Counted from the first letter of the stretch, positions 26,210 to 34,710 are shown. The stretch is 64,000 nt of DNA from Levilactobacillus suantsaiihabitans (GCF_004745505.1 NZ_RKLX01000008.1:1-64000); one strand, 5' to 3'. Translations and numbers: made by a program. Notes: generated by a model not told the origin, from the sequence alone.

Positions 26210-26238
26210 TTGACATTTCAAGTGCCATTAGCGATAAT
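26210..26238 (+). promoter_or_regulatory. Promoter of an orphan structured RNA
   Basis: Perfect TTGACA (26210-26215), 17-base spacer, GATAAT (26233-26238). No open frame begins within 190 bases; the transcript would start near 26245. Confidence 0.8.
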
Positions 26239-26244
26239 TGGCGT

Positions 26245-26418
26245 AGTGATAAGGATGAACGAAAAGGCCGTGCCTTTCTCATCATCCGTTTTTATCACCC
26301 TAATTCTGATTGCTTGCTAAAAGCAATGAAGTGGTTATGAGCGCGCCACGTTCCCCCGCGGGTGGGTTATCCTAGCGTTAGCCGCATGGGGCCGAATCCA
26401 TGATTGCGCTCTTTTTTT
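26245..26418 (+). ncRNA. Unidentified ~174-nt structured RNA with own promoter and terminator
   Basis: Predicted from a consensus promoter to a T7 tract. The 5' hairpin stacks GTGATA/TATCAC (26246-26251 with 26293-26298), GGATGA/TCATCC (26253-26258 with 26282-26287) and AAAGG/CCTTT. A small hairpin ATTGCTT/AAGCAAT lies near 26309-26327. The 3' end is closed by GAGCGC/GCGCTC (26339-26344 with 26406-26411). It encloses three small arms: CCAC/GTGG (26346-26365), GTTA/TAGC (26366-26382) and CATGG/CCATG (26385-26402). I do not recognise it as 6S, SRP, RNase P or tmRNA. It may be a free small RNA or the attenuated leader of the interrupted gene behind it. Confidence 0.6.
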
Positions 26419-26442
26419 GTACATAAGAATGGATGTGAAAAG

Positions 26443-26982
26443 TTGTCGACAGAACGGGAATTGAAGACTATTTTTGACAGCTTTAATCGCTTATTTAATG
26501 GTCGAACCTTACTGCTTTCAACTTCGTACGTTCATCTAGAAGACTTTTACATCCGCTTTGATACGTTACAATTATGCCATCTACTGGGTTTACACAAAAT
26601 CTATCGTGACCCTGCTAAAGTGATGTATCAAAAGGTTTTGGCAGGTGAAATAACGTTGGCGAAGCTTAAGAGAAACCAACATTATGGTGAAATTAAGGAT
26701 AGGATTGGAAACATTGATTTTCTCCGTGAAGGTTTCATTGATGCGCCCTTTAAGACCTGCATCTTAGTTGCGAAGACCGATAACTAAAATTCGATGAGGC
26801 TGGACCTGGTCTTTAAAGGAAATCGAAATTCACGTAAATTAGTTGTTGGTTTACGACGAGTAGATAAGGAATTACAGCCTGTGGTATTTGCCCCAGTGAC
26901 GTTTTTTGTGACTAAGAGTAAGTATTTTGATTATCGGCATTCCAAGCGAATAGAAATTGTGGGCTTTGAATGGCTTAATTAA
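26443..26982 (+). pseudogene. Nonsense-interrupted PBECR4-like (BECR-fold nuclease-like) gene
   Basis: One reading frame of 178 sense codons is split by a single in-frame TAA at 26785-26787. The first part (114 residues from TTG 26443) contains DFYIRFDTLQLCHLLGLHK and RIGNIDFLREGF. The second part reads LDLVFKGNRNSRKLVVGLRR and APVTFFVTKSKYFDYRHSK. Together they resemble small lactobacillar proteins of the PBECR4 type, a predicted ribonuclease-like fold (recalled resemblance, not searched). The ribosome binding site is weak. Codons and base composition are clearly more A/T-rich than the flanking recQ and cmk genes, suggesting horizontal origin. It is probably inactive unless the stop is read through. 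Confidence 0.6.
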
Positions 26983-26989
26983 ATAGGGT

Positions 26990-27027
26990 GGGCTACTTTG
27001 CCATGCGCGACGGCGAGTGGCTTTTTT
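26990..27027 (+). terminator. Terminator after the interrupted gene
   Basis: GGCTACT pairs with AGTGGCT (two G-T type pairs) around an inner GCC/GGC stem, ending in TTTTTT. The following stretch to 27200 is A/T-rich with no gene. Confidence 0.6.
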
Positions 27028-27204
27028 AATTTTGATTTCTGCGTTGACATACAATAGCAGGACTTGCTAGAAAAAAGTTACGGTGAACTGACACAAATAC
27101 AGAAAGTCACTAGCTGGGCATTCCGAAAAATAGTTAAGATATTCTAAGAAATCCCGACATGGCAACATTTTAGGTAATTATAGCTATCGAAAACATCGTG
27201 CCCG

Positions 27205-27213
27205 TGGTACAAT
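27205..27213 (+). promoter_or_regulatory. Extended -10 promoter of the LysM gene
   Basis: TGG followed by TACAAT (27208-27213); no good -35 box at the expected distance. The ATG is 29 bases downstream of the -10 box. Confidence 0.5.
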
Positions 27214-27242
27214 TACGGGTGAAAGTTTTTCAGGGAGGTTAG

Positions 27243-27896
27243 ATGATGAGTCAGAAGCGTGACGATCAAACGTCGAAGGAGCAAGAGTCCCACCCGTGGG
27301 ATCAATCGTTTGCCGATGATCGCGACGATCAGGGTAACCTGTCACGAACGAAAATGCGGCGACAAAACCATAGCAACACCATGGTGACCGTTATTTTGGT
27401 TGCCATTATCATTGTGATTGCGGCGGCATCATTGGTTTACGGTTTGGCGCGTCAAAGCGCAGTTAATCGGCCCCAAAATACGGAAAAGGTGGCGGCTAGT
27501 TCCTCCAGCTCATCCAGTAAGGCCAAGAGTTCGAGCCACAAGAAGAAGTCTTCTTCAAAGCGGTCTTCTTCAACTGTGGCCAGTTCCAGCACACCTAAGA
27601 AATCCACGACTTCAACCACAACTGCTAGTTCAGCACGAACGACTAGCAGTTCTTCGGCTACCACGAGTTCGGCGGCCCAGAGCAGTACGACTACTAGCAC
27701 AAGCAGTAGCCAGCAAACGACCAGCAGTAGCACGAGTAGCGCCACGACGGGTGAAAAATACGCCACGGTCGAATCTGGTCAGGGGGTTTACCGGGTGGCC
27801 ACCAACGCGGGTATTTCCGTGGATAAGTTGTTGGCTTTAAACGGCCTGTCTTCCGGTGCTTCACTGCATCCAGGACAGAAGTTACGGGTTCGCTAA
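27243..27896 (+). CDS. LysM-domain membrane-anchored protein (YpbE-like)
   Basis: A 217-residue protein with a charged cytoplasmic N-terminus (about 1-40), one membrane segment (MVTVILVAIIIVIAAASLVY, about residues 41-60) and a long Ser/Thr/Lys low-complexity linker (about 78-165). A C-terminal LysM domain (about 168-215, ending LHPGQKLRVR) binds peptidoglycan GlcNAc. The topology puts LysM outside the membrane. It is the counterpart of B. subtilis YpbE, which also neighbours recQ and cmk. GGGAGG precedes two consecutive ATG codons; the first was taken. It probably shares a transcript with cmk, 34 bases on. Confidence 0.85.
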   Translation: MMSQKRDDQTSKEQESHPWDQSFADDRDDQGNLSRTKMRRQNHSNTMVTVILVAIIIVIAAASLVYGLARQSAVNRPQNTEKVAASSSSSSSKAKSSSHKKKSSSKRSSSTVASSSTPKKSTTSTTTASSARTTSSSSATTSSAAQSSTTTSTSSSQQTTSSSTSSATTGEKYATVESGQGVYRVATNAGISVDKLLALNGLSSGASLHPGQKLRVR

Positions 27897-27930
27897 GCGT
27901 TAAAATTATTTTGATAGGAGTTTGGTTTTC

Positions 27931-28608
27931 ATGGAGAAACAAGGATTGCAAGTTGCCATTGATGGCCCCGCATCGGCCGGCAAGAGTACGGTTGCCAAGA
28001 TCGTAGCCCAACGTTTTCACTACATTTACTGTGACACAGGGGCGATGTACCGGGCAATTACCTGGAAGGTGTTACAAGCAGGCGTCGGTTTGACCGACGA
28101 AGCAGCCGTTAAGGCCTTGCTGGATCAGATCACGATTCGTTTTGAACCGGGGACCCCGGAACAAAAGGTCTTCGTTGATGATACGGAAGTCACGTTGGCC
28201 ATTCGCCAACCGGATGTCACGAATTCTGTGTCGGCGGTTTCTGCCTTACCCGCAGTGCGGGCCGAATTAACGGAACGGCAACGGCAGATCGCTGATGCTG
28301 GCGGAATTGTGATGGACGGTCGTGATATTGGGTCCACGGTCTTGCCCCACGCGCAAGTCAAGATCTTCTTGGTTGCCAGTGTGGATGAACGGGCGCAACG
28401 GCGTTTGAAGGATAACGCGGCCAAGGGCATCGATACGCCGCTGGCAACCCTGAAACACGAGATCGAAGAACGTGACCGCAAAGACTCCACCCGGAAGGTC
28501 TCACCACTGACGCAGGCGGCGGACGCAATCCGCTTGGATACCACGTCTATGAGCATCGAACAGGTGGCTGACAAGATCGCAGAAATCATCCAGAAAAAAG
28601 AATCCTAG
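27931..28608 (+). CDS. cmk: Cytidylate kinase
   Basis: A 225-residue nucleoside monophosphate kinase that converts CMP and dCMP to diphosphates. The P-loop IDGPASAGKSTVAK lies near residues 8-21, CDTGAMYRA near 35-43, the NMP-binding insert typical of bacterial CMP kinases at about 63-150, and the Asp-rich lid MDGRDIGSTVLP near 129-140. ATG start with ATAGGAG upstream. It precedes the S1 protein gene, as in Bacillus (cmk-ypfD) and E. coli (cmk-rpsA). Confidence 0.95.
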   Translation: MEKQGLQVAIDGPASAGKSTVAKIVAQRFHYIYCDTGAMYRAITWKVLQAGVGLTDEAAVKALLDQITIRFEPGTPEQKVFVDDTEVTLAIRQPDVTNSVSAVSALPAVRAELTERQRQIADAGGIVMDGRDIGSTVLPHAQVKIFLVASVDERAQRRLKDNAAKGIDTPLATLKHEIEERDRKDSTRKVSPLTQAADAIRLDTTSMSIEQVADKIAEIIQKKES

Positions 28609-28689
28609 AGAAATAGGCATTTTACTAGCTTTTACTAGCATAATCAGCTAAAATAGTATATAGAGTTGTCGCAAGGAGGAAAAATTCGC

Positions 28690-29988
28690 ATGAGTGAAAA
28701 TGGCACGAGTCAAAACAATGAAAATAACGATCTGTTAGATGCTTTAAACAGCATCGACACCGTTAAAGTTGGTGACGTTGTTAAGGGTGAAGTCTTAGCA
28801 ATCGATGATGACCAACAAGCAATCGTTGGGATTGCTGATACTGGCGTTGAAGGGGTTGTTCCCAAGAAGGAACTCTCAACTAAGCCAGTTGACGATATTA
28901 AAGAAGTAATTAAAGTCGGGGACGTATTAGACCTCGTCGTAATTTCTAAGATTGGTTCCGATAAGGAAGGCGGCAGTTACTTACTGTCACAACGTCGTTT
29001 GGAAGCCCGTAAGGTTTGGGACGACATCCAAAAGGAATTTGAAGCAGGTCACACGTTGACTGCCCCTGTTACCCAAGTGGTTAAGGGTGGTTTAGTGGTT
29101 GACGCCGGTGTGCGTGGATTCGTTCCTGCATCCATGGCTTCAGATCACTTCGTTGAAGACTTATCTCAATTCAAGGGCCAAACCCTGGAATTTAAGATCG
29201 TCGAAATCGAACCTAGTGAAAATCGTCTGATCTTATCCCACCGCGCAATTGTTGAGAAGCAACGCGCTGCTCAAAAGGAAGAGATCATGTCCAAGTTAAC
29301 GGCTGGGGACATCGTTGAAGGTAAAGTTGCCCGTTTGACCAACTTTGGTGCCTTCGTTGACCTTGGTGGCGTTGACGGCTTAGTTCACGTTTCAGAAATC
29401 GCCTTTGAACGGGTTGAAAAGCCTAGCGATGTCTTGAAGGTGGGCCAAGAAGTTAAGGTTAAGGTCTTATCTGTAGATCCAGACCGCGACCGGATTTCCC
29501 TTTCCATCAAGCAAACCTTACCAGAACCTTGGGACGGTATCGAAGAAAAGGCCCCTCAAGGCAGTGTCTTGGACGGGACTGTTAAGCGCCTGACTAGCTT
29601 TGGTGCCTTCGTTGAAGTCTTCCCAGGTGTTGAAGGTTTGGTTCACATTTCTCAAATTTCTCACCAACACATCGCAACGCCTGCTGACGTTTTGAAGGTT
29701 GGTCAAGAAATCAAGGTTAAGGTCTTAGATGTTCGTCCAGACGATCACCGTTTGGCATTGTCCATCAAGGCTTTGGAAGAAAAGCCACAATCAGCTGACG
29801 ATTCTTCTGAAAACCACAGCAACAACAACCGCGGTCGGAACAATGGCGGCAACAACCGTCGTCGTAACAACCGGAACAGTGCAGAAACTTCAACGGCTAA
29901 CGCCCCAGAAGAAAGCACCGGTTTCTCTTTAGGTGACCTCATTGGGGACAGCTTGAAGAAAGATATGGAAGATAACGAAAACAACTAA
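28690..29988 (+). CDS. rpsA: S1 RNA-binding protein (ribosomal protein bS1 homolog)
   Basis: A 432-residue protein with four S1 domains (about 30-105, 115-185, 200-270, 285-360), fewer than the six of E. coli S1 and typical of low-GC Gram-positives. The last two repeats are the best conserved: LTNFGAFVDLGGVDGLVHVS and LTSFGAFVEVFPGVEGLVHIS-type strands. An Asn/Arg-rich tail (HSNNNRGRNNGGNNRRRN) suggests extra RNA contacts. The ATG at 28690 has AAGGAGG 10 bases upstream. U-ending codons dominate, as in pyk and hup, which indicates high expression. Its exact role in Firmicutes translation initiation is less clear than in E. coli. Confidence 0.92.
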   Translation: MSENGTSQNNENNDLLDALNSIDTVKVGDVVKGEVLAIDDDQQAIVGIADTGVEGVVPKKELSTKPVDDIKEVIKVGDVLDLVVISKIGSDKEGGSYLLSQRRLEARKVWDDIQKEFEAGHTLTAPVTQVVKGGLVVDAGVRGFVPASMASDHFVEDLSQFKGQTLEFKIVEIEPSENRLILSHRAIVEKQRAAQKEEIMSKLTAGDIVEGKVARLTNFGAFVDLGGVDGLVHVSEIAFERVEKPSDVLKVGQEVKVKVLSVDPDRDRISLSIKQTLPEPWDGIEEKAPQGSVLDGTVKRLTSFGAFVEVFPGVEGLVHISQISHQHIATPADVLKVGQEIKVKVLDVRPDDHRLALSIKALEEKPQSADDSSENHSNNNRGRNNGGNNRRRNNRNSAETSTANAPEESTGFSLGDLIGDSLKKDMEDNENN

Positions 29989-30003
29989 TACGTTTGGTTG
30001 AAG

Positions 30004-30047
30004 AGGGTTTGGAACGGAACTTTGTTGGTTTCGTTCTGAACCCTTTT
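30004..30047 (+). terminator. Terminator after the S1 gene
   Basis: A 17-position stem (30004-30020 with 30028-30044) with only G-T deviations and loop TTTGTTG, ending in TTTT. Confidence 0.85.
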
Positions 30048-30086
30048 CATGTCACTTAACGTTATTTTGAAAAGGAGGGATTTATT

Positions 30087-31394
30087 GTGGCATTTCCAAT
30101 TGTTGCCATTGTTGGCCGGCCTAACGTGGGTAAATCCACGTTGTTCAACCGCATCGCCGGCGAACGGATCTCCATTGTTGAGGATACGCCCGGGGTCACG
30201 CGGGACCGGATCTACACTCACGCCGAATGGTTGGGGACCGAGTTTCGAATGATCGATACCGGGGGAATTGACCTCGGCGATGAACCATTTTTGACGCAAA
30301 TTACCCAACAGGCCGAAATTGCAATCGATGAGGCCGACGTCATCGTCTTTATCGTCAGTGCACCTGAGGGGGTGACCGACGCCGATGAAAAGGTCGCCAA
30401 GATTTTGTATCGGGCTGATAAGCCGGTCATCTTGGCCGTCAACAAGGCCGATAACCCCGAGACCAGAGAAACGGTCTATGACTTCTACTCCCTGGGCTTT
30501 GGCGATCCGTACCCCGTTTCTGGGGTCCACGGGTTGGGTCTAGGGGATCTCCTGGACGCCGTCGTCAAGGAATTCCCTGACGATGATGGTGCGCCTAAGG
30601 ATGATTCCATCCGCTTCAGTCTGATTGGTCGGCCAAACGTGGGGAAATCCTCACTGGTCAACGCCATGTTGGGCGAAGACCGGGTGATCGTCTCCAACAT
30701 CGCCGGGACGACGCGTGACGCGGTCGATACCAAGTTTACGGCCGAGGATACTAAGTTCACGATGGTCGATACGGCCGGAATCCGTAAACGCGGGAAGGTC
30801 TACGAAAATACCGAACGCTACAGTGTCATGCGGGCCATGCGCGCCATCGATGACTCCGACGTCGTGCTGGTGGTTTTGAACGCCGAAGAAGGCATTCGTG
30901 AACAGGATAAGCGGGTCGCGGGTTACGCCCATGAGGCTGGCCGGGGGATTATCATCCTGGTCAACAAGTGGGACACCTTAAAGAAGGACAACCACACGCT
31001 GACGGACTTCCAAAACTTGATTCGCCAAGAGTTCCAATACCTCAGCTATGCGCCGATCGTCTTTGTCTCGGCAAAGACCGGGCAGCGGCTGGAACAATTG
31101 CCAGCCATGATCAAGCGGGTCTCTGAGAACCACAACAAGCGGGTCCAATCGGCCACGTTAAACGACGTGATCATGGACGCCATTGCCCTGAACCCGACGC
31201 CTTCCGACAACGGCAAGCGGCTGCGGGTCTACTACGGCACTCAGGTCGCCGTGGCGCCACCAACCTTCGTGGTCTTCGTCAACGACCCGAAGATGATGCA
31301 CTTCTCCTACGAGCGTTTCTTGGAAAATCAGATCCGCGAACACTTCGATTTCGAGGGGACGCCAATCCACTTGATCGAACGCGCGCGGAAGTAG
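30087..31394 (+). CDS. der: Ribosome biogenesis GTPase Der (EngA)
   Basis: A 435-residue essential GTPase for 50S subunit maturation. It has two tandem G domains: the first with [14 protein letters not shown] (about 9-22), DTPGVT and NKAD, the second with [14 protein letters not shown] (about 182-195), [11 protein letters not shown] and NKWD. A C-terminal KH-like domain follows (about 355-435). GTG start with AAGGAGGG upstream. It stands between the S1 gene and hup, as in other lactobacilli, but behind its own terminator-separated region. Confidence 0.96.
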   Translation: MAFPIVAIVGRPNVGKSTLFNRIAGERISIVEDTPGVTRDRIYTHAEWLGTEFRMIDTGGIDLGDEPFLTQITQQAEIAIDEADVIVFIVSAPEGVTDADEKVAKILYRADKPVILAVNKADNPETRETVYDFYSLGFGDPYPVSGVHGLGLGDLLDAVVKEFPDDDGAPKDDSIRFSLIGRPNVGKSSLVNAMLGEDRVIVSNIAGTTRDAVDTKFTAEDTKFTMVDTAGIRKRGKVYENTERYSVMRAMRAIDDSDVVLVVLNAEEGIREQDKRVAGYAHEAGRGIIILVNKWDTLKKDNHTLTDFQNLIRQEFQYLSYAPIVFVSAKTGQRLEQLPAMIKRVSENHNKRVQSATLNDVIMDAIALNPTPSDNGKRLRVYYGTQVAVAPPTFVVFVNDPKMMHFSYERFLENQIREHFDFEGTPIHLIERARK

Positions 31395-31420
31395 GAAAAG
31401 GGGCTTAAGACCAGCATTTT

Positions 31421-31486
31421 CGCCATTTTTTAATGATTTCTTAGTAAAATCAGTGATTCTGCAAGTTTTCTTGCTAAAAAATGGCG
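31421..31486. other. Large hairpin between der and hup
   Basis: CGCCATTTTTTA/TAAAAAATGGCG pairs 31421-31432 with 31475-31486 and contains an inner GCAAG/CTTGC stem (31461-31474). It may stop der transcripts (the left arm itself ends in six T) or protect their 3' ends; it lies just upstream of the hup promoter. Confidence 0.5.
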
Positions 31487-31493
31487 TTATCCC

Positions 31494-31522
31494 TTGTCAT
31501 ATAAGGCTTCCTGTGCTATCTT
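31494..31522 (+). promoter_or_regulatory. Promoter of hup
   Basis: -35 TTGTCA (31494-31499), 17-base spacer, -10 TATCTT (31517-31522). The predicted leader is about 105 bases and contains an ATGAT/ATCAT hairpin around 31532-31562. Confidence 0.6.
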
Positions 31523-31632
31523 TGATAAAGAAATGATGCGGTTGACCGTATTTGTTTCATCATTTTTGGACCACTCAAAAATGATCACTAGATGGCATTC
31601 ATCTAATCTTCTATTCAGGAGGTGAATTCAAA

Positions 31633-31908
31633 ATGGCAAACAAAGCACAATTGGTTAGCGACGTTGCAACTGCAACTGGCTTAACTAAAAAGGACGCAAC
31701 GGCTGCAGTTGATGCAGTCTTCGATTCTGTCCAAGCAACTTTAGCTAAAGGCGAAAAGGTTCAATTGATCGGCTTTGGTAACTTTGAAGTTCGTGAACGT
31801 GCAGCTCGTAAGGGCCGTAACCCACAAACTGGACAAGAAATCCAAATTCCTGCAAGCAAAGTACCTGCATTCAAGCCAGGTAAAGCTTTAAAGGATGCTG
31901 TTAAGTAA
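31633..31908 (+). CDS. hup: DNA-binding protein HU
   Basis: A 91-residue histone-like HU protein that bends and coats DNA as a dimer. It starts [20 protein letters not shown] and has the beta-arm signature [20 protein letters not shown], with ITS-like lysines at the C-terminus ([12 protein letters not shown]). Length is standard. AGGAGGT lies 9 bases upstream of the ATG. U-ending codons mark it as highly expressed. It is monocistronic, between its own promoter and terminator. Confidence 0.97.
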   Translation: MANKAQLVSDVATATGLTKKDATAAVDAVFDSVQATLAKGEKVQLIGFGNFEVRERAARKGRNPQTGQEIQIPASKVPAFKPGKALKDAVK

Positions 31909-31937
31909 TTATTCTTAATTATTTAACGCTTAAAAAG

Positions 31938-31970
31938 AGTCAGTGCGGTGTCTGCCGGGCTGGCTTTTTT
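31938..31970 (+). terminator. Terminator of hup
   Basis: AGTCAG/CTGGCT stem (one T-G pair) around an inner CGG/CCG, followed by TTTTTT, 30 bases after the stop codon. Confidence 0.8.
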
Positions 31971-32109
31971 GTGGTGCTTAACCATTTTGACGGGTCAACC
32001 GTGATGCCAGCGAATCGTTAAGTCCCACTTTTACGCCAATGGTGGTAAGATGGTGGGTGCTGGTTAAATCGACTAAAAATGAGTCACACAGAAAAAATGG
32101 AGGCGGGTT

Positions 32110-33369
32110 ATGAGTTACGCAGAAACGGCACTGGACCAATTGGAAAAGGGGCAACTCGAGGCATTTAAGAAGCAGTACGCCTTGTCCCTGCGCCACGACG
32201 ATGACGATACCCTGTTTAGCCTGGGTGAGGAACTGTATTCCCTGGGATTTCTCAATCAGTCCCGACGCATTTACGAAAAATTATTGAAAAAGTATCCCGA
32301 TGAAGATGAGCTGCGGACCAACTTGGCCGACATCGCCATCGATGAGGATAAAAACGACGAAGCCTTAGATTATTTGAACCAGGTCAAGCCGGATTCCCCG
32401 GCGTACGTCGAATCCTTGATGGTGGCCGCCGACTTGTATCAGACCCAGGAGTTGTTCGAGGTTAGTGAACAAAAGCTCCTGACGGCGAAGAAATTAGCCC
32501 CTGACGAGCCCGTCATCACGTTTGCCTTGGCGGAGCTGTACTTCACCATGCGCGAGTTCAGAAAGGCCATTCCGCTGTATTTAGACCTGATCACGGCCGG
32601 CACCACCGAGTTGTCCAAGGTCAACCTGGTGGAACGGCTCGGGGTCGCCTATGCCAATGCCGGGCGGTTTGAACAGGCCATTGGCTATCTCAAGCAGATT
32701 CACCCGGGTGATATGACCCCGGATGTGAAATTTGAAACGGCATTCACCTACCTGCAGCTCAAGGAACGGACCACGGCCATTCGGCTCTTCGAAGAACTCA
32801 AGGACAGCGATGCACATTACACGTCTTTGTACCCGTACTTGGGTCAGGCACTAGAGGCGGAAAATCGGCTGCCAGAGGCGCTTAAGGCACTCCAGGAGGG
32901 CTTGGGCGTGGACCAATACAACGAGAAACTCTGGTTGCAGGCGGCCCATGTGGCGACGCGCTTGGACGATGAGGCGTTGGCTGAAAAATACCTGACGCAC
33001 GGGCATCAACTGGATAGCGACGACTTAAGTGCGGTCATTCAGCTCAGCAACCTTTACGTGAAGCAGGAGCGGTGGCAAGAAAACGTGGATCTGGTCCAAC
33101 CGTATGTGAAGAGCGACGATGCTGATCCGCAGTTGTACTGGAACCTGGCGATCTCGGCTGAACACCAAGAAGACTTTGCGGCGGCACGGAAGTATTACGA
33201 CGCCGCTCAGCCATTCTTCATGGACCAGGCAGACTTCTTGAAGCCAGCCATCTACTTCTACCGCGAAGAAGGGGCCAGCGACCAGGTCATCAAGTTACTG
33301 CACGCTTATTTACGAGTCGTGCCGGACGACGATGAAATGGCATTGATGCTAGAAGGTTATGAAGACTAA
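32110..33369 (+). CDS. Tetratricopeptide repeat protein
   Basis: A 419-residue all-helical cytosolic protein with about ten TPR-like repeats from residue 8 onward (for example FSLGEELYSLGFLNQSRRIYEKLLKKYPDEDE split over residues 37-68, and VITFALAELYFTMREFRKAIPLY). No enzyme domain and no signal peptide are seen. It is acidic, with several DDD/DED patches. Genes of this type follow hup in many lactobacilli; the partner proteins are unknown. ATG start with GGAGGCGGG upstream; a strong terminator follows. Confidence 0.82.
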   Translation: MSYAETALDQLEKGQLEAFKKQYALSLRHDDDDTLFSLGEELYSLGFLNQSRRIYEKLLKKYPDEDELRTNLADIAIDEDKNDEALDYLNQVKPDSPAYVESLMVAADLYQTQELFEVSEQKLLTAKKLAPDEPVITFALAELYFTMREFRKAIPLYLDLITAGTTELSKVNLVERLGVAYANAGRFEQAIGYLKQIHPGDMTPDVKFETAFTYLQLKERTTAIRLFEELKDSDAHYTSLYPYLGQALEAENRLPEALKALQEGLGVDQYNEKLWLQAAHVATRLDDEALAEKYLTHGHQLDSDDLSAVIQLSNLYVKQERWQENVDLVQPYVKSDDADPQLYWNLAISAEHQEDFAAARKYYDAAQPFFMDQADFLKPAIYFYREEGASDQVIKLLHAYLRVVPDDDEMALMLEGYED

Positions 33370-33377
33370 CCAGGAGA

Positions 33378-33406
33378 AGAGGCCTGCTGCGGCGGGCTTC
33401 TTTTTT
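33378..33406 (+). terminator. Terminator of the TPR gene
   Basis: Ten-bp stem AGAGGCCTGC/GCGGGCTTCT (two G-T pairs), loop TGCG, then TTTTTT. Confidence 0.85.
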
Positions 33407-33449
33407 AATTGTGTGAACACACAATGATTACTTTAACTTAGAGCGCAAA

Positions 33450-33479
33450 AATAAAAGCAACCGCAAAGCCCGCGGTTGC
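33450..33479 (-). terminator. Terminator of the YitT gene
   Basis: On the minus strand GCAACCGC pairs with GCGGTTGC (8 bp, 33457-33464 with 33472-33479), followed by TTTTATTTTTG. It faces the TPR terminator. Confidence 0.8.
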
Positions 33480-33491
33480 CAACCCCAGTTC

Positions 33492-34382
33492 CTAGTGCTT
33501 TAATTTGCCCAGCCAACCTTTCTTGGGCACCTGAAACGAGAAGCCTTCACCCAGCGCTTCATTGACGTTGATAATAGAGACGAAGGCCTTGTCGTCATGG
33601 TGCGCGATGATTTGCCGTAACCGGTGGAGCTCACTAGGCGCGACCACCACGTAGAGCAACTTGCGGGCCTGATGTGAATAGCCACCTTCGCCGTCAATCA
33701 GGCTCACGCCGCGTTCCAGACGGGCCATGATGTCGTCCGCAATTTCCTGGTGCTTGGGGGAAACGATGATGACGCCGCGGGCCGCATACGCGCCTTCCTG
33801 CGTGAAGTTGACGATGCGTGCGAAGATGTAGGAATAGATCAAGGTGTAGGCCATGTGCTGTACATCGATGTAGACCAGTGAGATCAACAAGACCACCACG
33901 TCCAGGTAGAGCAGGGTGCGGCCCATGGGCACGCCCCGAAACCGTTCAAAGATCCGGGCAATGATATCGGTTCCCCCGGTGGTCCCACCGTAACGGTACA
34001 GGAGGCCAGACCCAAAGCCCCCGATGATCCCAGCACCCAAGGCCGACAGCAATAGGTCGCCGTGTAGCTGAATGACGAAGGGCACCCGTTGCCAGATCCA
34101 CAAAAACAGGGACAACATAATCGTGCCATAAATCGTGTAGATCAGCGATTGGCGACCCAAGAACCGCCAGCCAATCAAAATGAGGGGCACGTTGATCAGA
34201 ATCGTCGAATAGGCCGGGTCGATGCCAAATAAGGCCCGCAGAATCAAGGTGATCCCGGAAATTCCGCCATCGGCCAGGTGGTTGGCGATGTTGAAGAAGA
34301 CCAACCCGAAGGCAAACATTGCACAACCTAAACCGATCATGCATAAATCTAGTAGACGAACTGACTCGTCTTGTGGTGCCAT
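33492..34382 (-). CDS. YitT-family membrane protein (DUF161/DUF2179)
   Basis: A 296-residue protein with five to six N-terminal membrane segments (about 12-32, 50-75, 80-100, 105-130, 150-180) and a cytosolic DUF2179 domain (about 205-290, with GVSLIDGEGGYS and VVVAPSELHRLRQIIAHHD). The GGISGITLILR and YGGTTGGTDI motifs are typical of the family, whose transport role is unproven. The start was set at 34382 because GGGAG lies 8 bases upstream; a longer frame to 34439 begins within the promoter. An extended -10 (TGC-TATGAT, 34417-34425 on the plus strand) lies in front. Confidence 0.85.
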   Translation of the reverse strand: MAPQDESVRLLDLCMIGLGCAMFAFGLVFFNIANHLADGGISGITLILRALFGIDPAYSTILINVPLILIGWRFLGRQSLIYTIYGTIMLSLFLWIWQRVPFVIQLHGDLLLSALGAGIIGGFGSGLLYRYGGTTGGTDIIARIFERFRGVPMGRTLLYLDVVVLLISLVYIDVQHMAYTLIYSYIFARIVNFTQEGAYAARGVIIVSPKHQEIADDIMARLERGVSLIDGEGGYSHQARKLLYVVVAPSELHRLRQIIAHHDDKAFVSIINVNEALGEGFSFQVPKKGWLGKLKH

Positions 34383-34463
34383 AAGACTCACTCCCAACGA
34401 TAAAAGTACTGTCATTATCATAGCACAGCGGCCCGGCATGGTGGGACAAAACTCGTTTATGCT

Positions 34464-34598
34464 GTGCTGGCCGCCTACCGTTCACTAGATATGAGTTGGA
34501 ACGCTGAGGCCGCTTTGAGCCGAAAGTCGCGTCTCAAAGTGGCCTCATAGTCGAAACGTGCGCCAACAGGCAACTGGCGAACGGTAGGCGGTCAGCAC
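34464..34598. repeat. Chimeric repeat A5 (family A shell with family C fragment)
   Basis: The outer stem is 18 bp, GCTGGCCGCCTACCGTTC with GAACGGTAGGCGGTCAGC (34466-34483 with 34579-34596). Inside is one family A arm, GAGGCCGCTTTGAG/CTCAAAGTGGCCTC (34506-34547), then CGAAACGTGCGCCAACAGGC, which is the end of family C. Arms 1 and 3 of family A are missing. It lies between the divergent YitT and cca genes. Confidence 0.75.
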
Positions 34599-34710
34599 CA
34601 ACGTTGTCCAGTAAAAAAGCGCCAGTGGTTTGGTTTCAATTTCACGGCAGAATCTGTTAGACTGGCATAGTGAGTAAAAATCGAAAATAACTGGCAAAAG
34701 GGTGAGCAAA

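Noticed and set aside
26357-26377. T-box-like GGGTGG...GCG stretch
   Set aside because: No stem I with specifier loop precedes it, the leader is short, and no aminoacyl-tRNA synthetase or amino acid gene follows.
26339-26411. tRNA-like cloverleaf of about 73 bases
   Set aside because: Although it has a 6-7 bp closing stem and three arms, the loops have the wrong sizes, no D-loop GG or TTC loop is present, and it runs straight into seven T. It reads as a branched terminator.
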